A stretch of DNA of 5,214 bases from Coriobacteriales bacterium (GCA_031254255.1 JAIRUT010000012.1:1-5214); one strand, 5' to 3'. Shown: positions 1-4,690, counted from the stretch's first letter. Program-made: numbers and translations. The notes: generated from the letters alone by a model not told the origin.

Positions 1-376
1 CTATCTGGACGTAGCTCAATCCGACCACATGCGCCAGCAGAAACCGCCTTGATTGTTTTGCGGGGAGCGACTTGAATGCGTCCCTCATCTCTTCGGTCCG
101 GATATTGTCGAAAAACACCTCTTCCGCTGATCGAACTGACGATGCACCTAGCTTAGCCTGTTCCTCATCGGACCGATCTACGTTAAGCTCGTGACGCTCC
201 TCGCTGCGAATGATATTTCGGATGCTGCGGTTCAGCTGGATAAGCTCCTGGTGCAGCTCCTCATCAATCTCGACCTCTTGAACACCCCCGTAATGATCAC
301 GGAAACAAGCGTATATGTGTTCGAAATTGCCTTCGCACTCAAAGCGGAACTCATAGGGCAGCTTTTGACTGGACAT
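1..376 (-). CDS. Sigma-70 region 4-like protein of conjugative-element type (partial, C-terminus outside window)
   Basis: The frame opens at ATG 376 (minus) behind AAGGAG about 7 nt upstream and stays open to the left edge, giving 125 residues without a stop. The N-terminus (MSSQKLPYEF, then a charged stretch) and a middle rich in E, R and I (residues 38-75) lead into residues 85-125, which resemble the start of sigma-70 region 4 (EEVFFDNIRTEEM, then LPAKQSRRFLLAHVVGLSY). This organisation is what I know from small sigma-70-like proteins in the regulatory modules of Clostridia ICEs, where they commonly sit close to the excisionase and integrase. The helix-turn-helix recognition helix would lie beyond position 1. 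It follows two small genes in the same direction and probably forms one transcript with them. Family assignment is by remembered resemblance; promoter recognition by this protein is not shown. Confidence 0.72.
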   Translation of the reverse strand, partial: MSSQKLPYEFRFECEGNFEHIYACFRDHYGGVQEVEIDEELHQELIQLNRSIRNIIRSEERHELNVDRSDEEQAKLGASSVRSAEEVFFDNIRTEEMRDAFKSLPAKQSRRFLLAHVVGLSYVQI

Positions 377-427
377 GGTCGACTCCTTGCCGACGTAGAT
401 CCGCAGGGTGCCGTCTTTCCGAGGCCG

Positions 428-538
428 TCAAAAAACAACGACGACAGATGGACAATCGGGTTCAACTCTGACGTCTATGCGTTCTGGCGGATCTTGTTTT
501 TTTAGGTTGTGGGTGTTTTCATGTTCTTGACATGGCAT
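428..538 (-). CDS. Small 36-aa protein, possibly cut short by an in-frame TGA
   Basis: ATG 538 (minus) starts a 36-codon frame (MPCQEHENTH, then a core ERIDVRVEPDCPSVVVVF) ending at TGA 430-428. A TAG lies directly upstream of the ATG in frame, so this is the only ATG start. The ribosome site is weak (GAAGAAG). The core looks coding: alternating charged and valine-rich residues, no low complexity. After the TGA the same frame continues without a stop for 17 codons (RPRKDGTLRIYVGKEST) directly into the ATG of the sigma-like gene. Those codons also look like protein, so the original small protein may have extended past the TGA, and this copy may be a nonsense-truncated version. Function unknown; it lies between the 62-aa gene and the sigma-like gene in one orientation. 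Real-gene confidence is moderate because of its length. Confidence 0.45.
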   Translation of the reverse strand: MPCQEHENTHNLKKQDPPERIDVRVEPDCPSVVVVF

Positions 539-576
539 CTACTTCTTCATTTCATAACATGCTCAAATTCAAGCCA

Positions 577-765
577 TCAACTGACGATTTCCTGATGCCC
601 CGTCTGTTTAACGTTACGATTGACACAGCTATGCTCAATTTCGAGCTTGCCGTCATCCTTTATAATGATTCTGGTGGTGAAGCCATGCCGGACGATAACG
701 ATCATCCTGTCATCGTCACTGATGTCGCAGACACGCTTGTTTTCCGGATTGCGGATTTCCCTCAT
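577..765 (-). CDS. Small hypothetical protein (62 aa), first gene of the element regulatory module
   Basis: ATG 765 (minus) is preceded by a purine-rich GGGGGGAG ribosome site about 8 nt upstream. The 62-aa product begins MREIRNPENKRVCDISDD and continues with an alternating beta-strand pattern (MIVIVRHGFTTRIIIKDDGKLEIEH), which suggests a small beta-sheet protein. I recall similar 'MREIRNP...VC...I..HG..T.I....DG...I' proteins in Clostridia mobile elements, usually annotated as hypothetical; that is memory, not a search. The C-terminal 17 residues (from about residue 46) look less conserved in character. It is followed after 38 nt by the 36-aa frame and then the sigma-like gene, all on the minus strand, consistent with an operon. 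I see no convincing promoter hexamers immediately upstream. No catalytic motif is visible. Confidence 0.62.
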   Translation of the reverse strand: MREIRNPENKRVCDISDDDRMIVIVRHGFTTRIIIKDDGKLEIEHSCVNRNVKQTGHQEIVS

Positions 766-1867
766 CGTCTCACTCCCCCCTGTATTAAAGCTGTCTCAAT
801 ATGAGTTGTAATCAAAGCGATATTGCCAAGTTATAAAGCCGCCCTCACCGTCTTGCATGTTGCCTTTACTTTTTGATTGCTCATACCCTTACAAATCACT
901 TTTGATAGGGTCTGGTATGTTGGCGTGTTATATACCTTCTTTCTTTTGGAGTTTGCTTATTTTTTGACAATTACGTATTTGAAATCATCCTCATGGCGTA
1001 CCGCGACGACAAAAGGATGCTTTCCGTACAATTTATTTGTCAAGGTGCTTGAGGGAATGACTCCCTTCATTAGTACCCACATTCAGAGGGGGTTTCAGGT
1101 AGCCTGTTTGCAATTATTTTTTTTTAAATAATTTTTTTGTACTGCGCAACATACCTTCACGGCATTAATAGAACTACCGCTCAGTTGGGTAGTTGGCAGA
1201 GAATTCTTTAAGTAATTTTGGAAACCATCATTTAGCGAATCTGCAGATTACTGGTTGCCAAGGAATTTCAATTTGCGATATGTGTCAGTCAAGATGTAAT
1301 TTGGTATGCGCAAGATATCTGCTGATCTATAATTCAGGCATTGCTCCATTCGTGAAGCGGCAATGAATCAAAAAGTAGATGTGAGTTTCGTTTTCAGGAC
1401 AGTGATGAAACAAAAGACATCACCACAGGTGCAGCCTGTGGGTTTCTCGTGAAACTAGAACTGCTGGTAGATATCATTTTGTTGAATCCAACAGAATGAT
1501 ATCTACCAGCAGTGGTGCAAAGAGACAGTGCTCGCTTCGACTTAATTCTAAGTAGAAAATGCATGGACTTCCGTAGCCCATTACCATGACAAACAGGCCT
1601 GATTGAAGGCTTCCATGGAACCTGGCCGCAGGCCGTCCCATCATCTGGAGAATCGGATATAGTCTCCCCATCCCCAAGCCTTCAATGAAGGCCACCGGTC
1701 GTCAGCTCCGGCAAAGCTTGCTACCCGCCCCTCAACACACATGCTCTAGATGCCCATGGCTATACCATCTATGGCTCATCCACCTGTGGCCCAATCACAC
1801 GCTCGTTGCAAGTTATAGTCGCCGTGTTGGATCGCCAAGCTGAGCAAGCTTAGCTTGTGATGACAAA
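766..1867. other. Long stretch without a convincing gene; several hairpins
   Basis: No frame on either strand combines length, start, ribosome site and protein-like composition. The AT-rich half (about 870-1420) contains an AATTATTT/AAATAATT dyad at 1112-1133 within runs of T, and a perfect 12-bp palindrome AATCTGCAGATT at 1238-1249. The second half is more GC-rich and holds hairpins at 1423-1441, 1442-1455 and 1460-1513, an 11-bp inverted pair at 1602-1612/1676-1686, and an imperfect 9-bp dyad at 1837-1856 just after the anti-sigma stop. That last dyad lacks a T-run, so it is not a canonical terminator. Open but unconvincing frames are 1193-1366 (plus, Cys-rich, no ribosome site) and 1394-1682 (minus, no good start). 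The stretch could be eroded insertion-sequence or element debris, or house a structured RNA; I recognise no family. Confidence 0.6.
1460..1513. repeat. Near-perfect 54-bp inverted repeat (25-bp stem, AATC loop)
   Basis: The left arm starts ACTGCTGGTAGATATCATTT (1460 on) and runs to 1484. The right arm 1489-1513 is its reverse complement except for one T/C difference, which would be a G·U wobble in plus-strand RNA. The loop is the four bases AATC. The stem stops abruptly at both ends. Neither side has a T-run, so it is not a Rho-independent terminator. Two smaller hairpins stand directly to the left: CCACAGG/CCTGTGG at 1423-1441 and GTTTC/GAAAC at 1442-1455. Candidates are a miniature inverted-repeat element, a recombination or protein-binding cruciform, or the end of a structured RNA. 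No target-site duplication is evident at the edges. Confidence 0.85.
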
Positions 1868-2854
1868 TCACTCCTCCTTCTTTTTAGCAAACAGGCCGAT
1901 GAGCAGGAAGATTACACCGACAGCTACTCCGAAGACAAGGATCGAGAGTGAGATGTTGGCGCTCAGGATGTTCAGATTCCAGATGAACAGGTTGGCGTTG
2001 ACAATCAGGTAATCGCCGAATGAGCCGGCAACTATGCAGTTGACGAGCCCACTGTAGGCACTGAAGAACATCCCGCCGAGGATCGTGCAGATCCCGGCTT
2101 TGACAAGTCCGTTGACCTTCAGATAGCGGATGACAAGGAAAAACGCCCAAGGTAGAAGAGCGGATAACGACGTGATCAGCAGCGCTGGTCGCCAGAAATC
2201 CAGATACCCTCCGCCGATATAGAGTCCGCTGACAAGGATCACCCCGTAGAGCAACAGGGTGTTTGCCAGCATTGCCAGCAGGCCTTTATGGCGGGTGATG
2301 AAGCCGGGCCGAGGGTGTTGGCTCAGGACATAGGGGGTAAACATTACCGACAGCCCCAGCAAAACAGGGATCGTCGCCACAAAGAACCAACTGCCCCCGG
2401 TATAGATACAGCTGGTCATCAGCAGAAGCAGAAGGCTGACGGTAAAACTACCCAGTGCCCAGAGGCCGCGGTACTTCTCCACAACCAACGGAACCACCGT
2501 AACCGAGGCCAGAGTCATCAAAGAGGTCAGCACAATGAAGAACCAGTCAAGGGCATGGCCAGTGGCAAGATTGACTATCAGCGTGATGAGCACGGGGATG
2601 GCCAATACCGAGGCGATGGCCATTCCGACCACCAGTGACCTGCGCTTGATGGCCTTGGTGTGGTGGCCGACAACATCCTCCGTCTCTGCCATCAGTTGCT
2701 GGTCTAAGGTGTTGTCGTCAATTCTTGCCAACAGGGCCTTGCAGGAATCGCATTCTGCCAGATGCTCATCGACAACCTGCCTGCTATTCTCACTGCAAAC
2801 ATCGTCGTGGTAGAGGGGCAACAAATCCCGCACGACTTCACATGGAACGCTCAT
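1868..2854 (-). CDS. Anti-sigma factor: N-terminal zinc-finger (zf-HC2-like) with multi-pass membrane domain
   Basis: This 328-aa protein is predicted to hold the neighbouring ECF sigma factor at the membrane and release it on signal. The first 45 residues match the anti-sigma zinc-finger pattern: Cys5, then His31-x3-Cys35-x2-Cys38 (HLAECDSC), with the characteristic CEVVRDLLPLYHDD opening. A cytoplasmic linker to about residue 72 ends in KRR, followed by roughly eight or nine hydrophobic segments (about 73-95, 103-122, 131-149, 154-175, 190-212, 223-243, 251-275, 283-298, 302-323) and a short KKKEE tail. A membrane domain this large differs from the usual single-pass anti-sigma factor and suggests the signal is sensed in or at the membrane; the signal is unknown. 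Start ATG 2854 overlaps the sigma stop (ATGA), implying translational coupling; its own ribosome site is poor. No T-run terminator follows the stop. Confidence 0.9.
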   Translation of the reverse strand: MSVPCEVVRDLLPLYHDDVCSENSRQVVDEHLAECDSCKALLARIDDNTLDQQLMAETEDVVGHHTKAIKRRSLVVGMAIASVLAIPVLITLIVNLATGHALDWFFIVLTSLMTLASVTVVPLVVEKYRGLWALGSFTVSLLLLLMTSCIYTGGSWFFVATIPVLLGLSVMFTPYVLSQHPRPGFITRHKGLLAMLANTLLLYGVILVSGLYIGGGYLDFWRPALLITSLSALLPWAFFLVIRYLKVNGLVKAGICTILGGMFFSAYSGLVNCIVAGSFGDYLIVNANLFIWNLNILSANISLSILVFGVAVGVIFLLIGLFAKKKEE

Positions 2855-3411
2855 TTTGAGCCCATCCTCTCTTGAATCTTGATCCGGGCGCGATGATATG
2901 TGACGCGAGCCCAGCTCTCCGTCTTGCCAAAAAGCAGGGCGATCTTGGCAAATGACAGTTCTCCGAACACGCGCAGTTGGAAGACCTCTTTGTATGGATC
3001 TTCCAAATCATGCAGAACCTGATGGATGCGAAAAGCTGAGTCCGCGTCTAGAAAGCGCTTCTCGATGCTGTCTGCAGGGCTGCCTGACGCTGTGACTTGG
3101 GCGGCTTGGGCGACGGATGGGGCTGTTGATTGCGAAACAGCTTGAATGCCATCTTGCGTGACAGTATCCGCATGTAAAGCGACAAAGCGGCGGCGTTCGC
3201 GGTATTCATCAATAAACAGATTCTTGGCAATGGCGCAAAGCCAAGTAAGCTCGGAAGAGTTGCCACGATGCTTCTTGACAGTAGCCAGAGCCTTGAAAAA
3301 GGCCTTCTGGGTGATTTCCTCAGAGACATCCTTGTTTTTGGCCAAAGTCATGACGTATGAGTAAACTTGCATATAATAAAGGTTATATAGCTGTTCAAAC
3401 TCTGAATCCAT
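2851..3411 (-). CDS. ECF-type RNA polymerase sigma-70 factor
   Basis: The 186-aa protein has ECF architecture. Region 2 spans about residues 1-76 (EQLYNLYYMQVYSYVMTLAK; EEITQKAFFKAL; the -10-contacting WLCAIAKNLFIDEYRERRR). Region 4 spans about 128-182 (HDLEDPYKEVFQLRVFGELS; helix-turn-helix SFAKIALLFGKTESWARVTYHRAR). The linker, residues 77-125, is rich in Q, A, S and T and longer than usual. I prefer ATG 3411 over the in-frame TTG at 3429, because the TTG version would translate the ribosome site itself: GGGAGGTGA lies at 3424-3416 with correct spacing to 3411. The gene overlaps the anti-sigma gene by 4 nt, forming a classic sigma/anti-sigma operon. The promoter in front has ECF-type elements, suggesting positive autoregulation. 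Such Clostridia pairs often respond to envelope or antimicrobial-peptide stress; here that is inference only. Confidence 0.93.
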   Translation of the reverse strand: MDSEFEQLYNLYYMQVYSYVMTLAKNKDVSEEITQKAFFKALATVKKHRGNSSELTWLCAIAKNLFIDEYRERRRFVALHADTVTQDGIQAVSQSTAPSVAQAAQVTASGSPADSIEKRFLDADSAFRIHQVLHDLEDPYKEVFQLRVFGELSFAKIALLFGKTESWARVTYHRARIKIQERMGSK

Positions 3412-3447
3412 ATCATCACCTCCCTTCAAACAAATGTTATCAAGAAT

Positions 3448-3475
3448 TAGACGGGGAAGGTGATGATTCGTTACA
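3448..3475 (-). promoter_or_regulatory. Probable ECF autoregulatory promoter of the sigma/anti-sigma operon
   Basis: On the minus strand, TGTAAC (3475-3470) is followed after exactly 16 bp by CGTCTA (3453-3448). This matches the general form of Bacillus ECF promoters (for example SigX/SigM/SigV-type, TGtAAC and CGtC elements). Transcription would start near 3441, leaving a leader of about 30 nt with GGGAGGTGA before ATG 3411. Immediately upstream lies GTTTTTgAAAAAC (3480-3492), a perfect 13-bp AT-rich dyad that could act as an UP element or a regulator site. Confidence 0.7.
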
Positions 3476-3564
3476 GATTGTTTTTGAAAAACTGCCGAAT
3501 GGAAAAGACTTGGGGAATTTCAGGTTTAACCAAGACATAGCAGACAGGCAGATATCTTAACGAG

Positions 3565-3593
3565 TTATCAGAGATTGATACGTGTGCTATACT
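3565..3593 (+). promoter_or_regulatory. Promoter of the antitoxin RNA (extended -10)
   Basis: TTATCA (3565-3570, 4/6 to TTGACA), a 17-bp spacer, and TATACT (3588-3593) preceded by TGC, which forms an extended -10. The start site is expected near 3600, at GCTAGCG. The promoter is embedded in an 8-bp dyad, GTTATCAG (3564-3571) / CTGATAAC (3592-3599). One arm covers the -35 and the other lies just past the -10, so it could be an operator. Confidence 0.62.
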
Positions 3594-3599
3594 GATAAC

Positions 3600-3682
3600 G
3601 CTAGCGAAGCCCGGAAAGCCTAACACTCCTCGGGCGGCGCGACTTATGAGAAGCGGTAGTGGCCCTACCGCTTTTTCTTTTC
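3600..3682 (+). ncRNA. Putative type I antitoxin RNA, convergent with the 39-aa toxin gene
   Basis: This ~80-nt transcript is inferred from the promoter at 3565-3593 and the terminator at 3651-3682; it contains no plausible coding frame. It opposes the toxin mRNA, and its terminator stem overlaps the last toxin codons and stop, so the two RNAs are complementary over their 3' ends. Near its 5' end GCCCG (3609-3613) and CGGGC (3631-3635) can form a stem with a 17-nt loop that displays CACTCCT (3624-3630). The same heptamer occurs on the plus strand at 3791-3797, directly over the toxin ribosome site, so the loop is complementary to AGGAGTG in the toxin mRNA. In the Fst/par system RNA II works this way, through direct repeats and a shared terminator. 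Expression itself is unproven. Confidence 0.6.
3651..3682 (+). terminator. Rho-independent terminator of the antitoxin RNA, overlapping the toxin stop
   Basis: Perfect 9-bp stem AAGCGGTAG (3651-3659) / CTACCGCTT (3665-3673) with loop TGGCC, followed by TTTTTCTTTT on the plus strand. On the minus strand the same hairpin contains the toxin stop codon, and the sequence after it (CTCATAAG) has no real U-tract, so termination of the toxin mRNA here would be weaker or use a site further on. Confidence 0.85.
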
Positions 3683-3784
3683 GCGCACCTTAGTCCCTCT
3701 GATCTGCCGAATTACCAACAATACTATCCCAATAATGAAACTGAGAATGTCACAAATAGCTGCAACGATTGTCAAATATTCCAT
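3665..3784 (-). CDS. Small membrane peptide, putative Fst/holin-like type I toxin (39 aa)
   Basis: ATG 3784 (minus) follows AAGGAG with 8-nt spacing; the frame ends at TAG 3667-3665. The 39-aa product starts MEYLTIVAAICDILSFIIGI, has one hydrophobic helix (about residues 4-25), and ends in a strongly basic tail (RQIRGTKVREKKKR). Short length, a single transmembrane helix and a charged C-terminus are the hallmarks of Fst/TxpA/holin-like type I toxins, which damage the membrane. A predicted antisense RNA faces the gene, with an element complementary to its ribosome site. The leader also carries TCCTT (3828-3824), which can pair with AAGGA (3798-3794) of the ribosome site and so limit translation, as seen in type I toxin mRNAs. 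Alternative: a harmless small membrane protein. The antisense context makes the toxin reading more likely. Confidence 0.72.
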   Translation of the reverse strand: MEYLTIVAAICDILSFIIGIVLLVIRQIRGTKVREKKKR

Positions 3785-3844
3785 AGGCACCACTCCTTGA
3801 TGATTAGGATGCGCCGCCCGAAGAAGGACTCCGCTAGCATGGCA

Positions 3845-3850
3845 ATTCTA
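3845..3850 (-). promoter_or_regulatory. Candidate -10 of the toxin mRNA
   Basis: TAGAAT (3850-3845, minus) lies 6 bp before GCTAGCGG (from 3838), giving a predicted leader of about 54 nt to ATG 3784. The spacing and the GCTAGCG start exactly mirror those of the antitoxin RNA promoter (TATACT, 6 bp, GCTAGCG). The -35 is poor (TAGCAA at 3873-3868, 17-bp spacing), which fits a toxin promoter weaker than the RNA promoter. The assignment rests mainly on the symmetry. Confidence 0.42.
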
Positions 3851-3963
3851 CAACAAGATTACTACTATTGCTAGCTTACAATTTAAGTTATATTATTACC
3901 GCTACATGCAAATTAGACGCATATTTCCTGCAACCTGCAGCAACCCCGCCCACCACCGCTCCA

Positions 3964-4020
3964 GATGGTGAGGATATGACTCCGTTCGTGAGATCGGGCT
4001 CAGTCCGCTTCTCCGGCAAG
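3964..4020 (+). pseudogene. Relict of a second brnA-like antitoxin gene (57 bp)
   Basis: Nineteen codons (DGEDMTPFVRSGSVRFSGK) align without gaps to residues 18-36 of the intact BrnA downstream (4475-4531). Of 57 bases 49 are identical, and five of the eight differences are synonymous third positions, so this copy diverged while under protein-level selection and is not a recent duplication. It has no start or preceding antitoxin sequence, no DNA-binding half and no toxin partner. To the right the similarity stops and T-rich DNA follows; to the left are codons of low complexity (QPAATPPTTAP). It is therefore the remnant of a lost or recombined paralogous BrnTA module, lying directly upstream of the surviving one. 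Confidence 0.75.
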
Positions 4021-4063
4021 AAGGGAGACAAGGGCCTGTTCTTTTTTTGGGTTCTTTTTTGCC

Positions 4064-4155
4064 TTGATCTAACCAGTAACATTGCATCTAATAGATATCA
4101 TATAGATATATAATAGCGCTCTATTTCATACCTACTTTATAGTAGAATAACTATA
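4064..4155 (+). promoter_or_regulatory. Promoter and candidate operator region of brnTA
   Basis: TTGATC (4064-4069), a 17-bp spacer and TCTAAT (4087-4092) form the best promoter match. Just downstream, ATAGATAT occurs twice (4091-4098, 4102-4109), 11 bp apart or one helical turn. TATAGT-N6-ACTATA (4138-4155) is a perfect dyad just before the ribosome site. A ribbon-helix-helix antitoxin such as BrnA usually represses its own operon through repeats of this kind; which repeat is bound cannot be told here. A second -10-like TATAAT lies within 4108-4113. Confidence 0.45.
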
Positions 4156-4173
4156 CTGGACAGGAGGTAGCCT

Positions 4174-4452
4174 GTGAAGTTTGAATTCAACCAAAACAAA
4201 AGTTATATAAATGAGGACAAACATGGCATCGGGTTCATCGAAGCGCAGGATCTCTGGCTCGATGAATATCGTTTGGAAGTCGAACTTGAGCACAAGGGTG
4301 AACAGCGATACCTGCTCATCGCTCACTACCATGGAAGCCTATGGTCAGCGATCTATACGACAAGAGACGAGGCAGTAAGGATTATCTCAGTAAGACGGGC
4401 AACAAGAAATGAGGTGAGTTTTTATGACAGATGCAAAAATGATCACTTCTGA
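4174..4452 (+). CDS. brnT: BrnT family type II toxin (ribonuclease)
   Basis: The 92-aa protein fits the BrnT family, RelE-fold mRNA-cleaving toxins neutralised by BrnA. Recognisable marks in order: N-terminal MKFEFNQNKSYINEDKHGIG (family pattern 'F.WD.NK...N..KHG'), then FIEAQDLW, the central GEQRYLLIAHYHGSLWSAIY, and the conserved C-terminal RIISVRRATRNEVSFY with its basic and polar residues. The usual length is about 90 residues, so the gene looks intact. Translation starts at GTG 4174, with AGGAGG at 4162-4167 and 6-nt spacing; an ACAGG/CCTGT dyad brackets that ribosome site. The last 29 nt overlap brnA in another frame, linking translation of toxin and antitoxin; the typical family order is toxin first. 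The C-terminal DRCKNDHF beyond the conserved core is encoded in that overlap. Activity cannot be judged from sequence alone. Confidence 0.9.
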   Translation: MKFEFNQNKSYINEDKHGIGFIEAQDLWLDEYRLEVELEHKGEQRYLLIAHYHGSLWSAIYTTRDEAVRIISVRRATRNEVSFYDRCKNDHF

Positions 4453-4690
4453 TGAGATCGACCGCATATTTGATGAAGGTGAAGATATGACTCCATTCGT
4501 GAGATCAGACTCAGTTCGCTTTCCCGGCAAGGGGGATGCTGTCCGCAAGATCAATGGAAGCATTCCGGAATGGGTGATAGTGGAAATGGAGCGTGAGGCC
4601 AAGCATCTAGCAGTCAGCCGAAGCGCCATCATGAACATATGGCTCGCTGAAAAGGCGAAGGACTGCCAGAGGGAACGAGCGAGCGCGTAA
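4424..4690 (+). CDS. brnA: BrnA family antitoxin with ribbon-helix-helix/CopG-like domain
   Basis: An 88-aa antitoxin partner of BrnT and probable autorepressor. ATG 4424 follows GAGGTGA with 6-nt spacing, inside the end of brnT. The N-terminal half (EIDRIFDEGEDMTPFVRSDS, about residues 11-30) is the toxin-binding part with the acidic 'D.G.D...F' character of BrnA proteins. The C-terminal half, residues 43-78 (INGSIPEWVIVEMEREAKHL, then SRSAIMNIWLAEK), reads as a CopG-like beta-strand plus two helices for dimeric DNA binding. The tail QRERASA is charged and probably flexible. Residues 18-36 have a 57-bp relative upstream at 3964-4020, the relict of another module. It converges with the ArsM gene, whose stop is 57 nt away. 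Confidence 0.9.
   Translation: MTDAKMITSDEIDRIFDEGEDMTPFVRSDSVRFPGKGDAVRKINGSIPEWVIVEMEREAKHLAVSRSAIMNIWLAEKAKDCQRERASA

Noticed and set aside
877..1131. 84-codon hydrophobic plus-strand frame
   Set aside because: AT-rich sequence easily gives Phe/Leu-rich frames; no ribosome site and no domain. The end runs into poly-T (LFFFK).
1172..1194. tRNA D-arm look-alike (GCTCAGTTGGGTAG) within an AACTACC/GGTAGTT hairpin
   Set aside because: No anticodon arm, T-loop (GTTCRA) or acceptor complement follows at the correct distance; not a tRNA.
1344..1355. 12-bp match CTCCATTCGTGA to brnA (4491-4502)
   Set aside because: A single 12-mer match is about what chance gives in a window of this size, and the surrounding bases do not align.
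1193..1366. Plus-strand frame with CDMCQSRCNLVC
   Set aside because: The cysteine pattern is suggestive of metal binding, but the only start is TTG without a ribosome site and nothing else resembles a known family.
1394..1695. Minus-strand open frames through the large hairpin
   Set aside because: Two overlapping frames are open, neither with a good start; the inverted repeat itself would encode part of the product, and no family is recognisable.
2288..2813. Open frames on the plus strand
   Set aside because: They lie wholly opposite the anti-sigma gene and have polar, histidine/glutamine-rich composition without ribosome sites; shadows.
3357..3560. 67-codon plus-strand frame over the ECF promoter
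   Set aside because: It overlaps the start, ribosome site and promoter of the sigma gene on the other strand and has no ribosome site of its own.
3868..4113. 81-codon plus-strand frame containing the BrnA-like peptide
   Set aside because: Only 19 codons are BrnA-like; sequence on both sides is low-complexity or T-rich and unrelated, so it is treated as a gene relict, not an intact protein.
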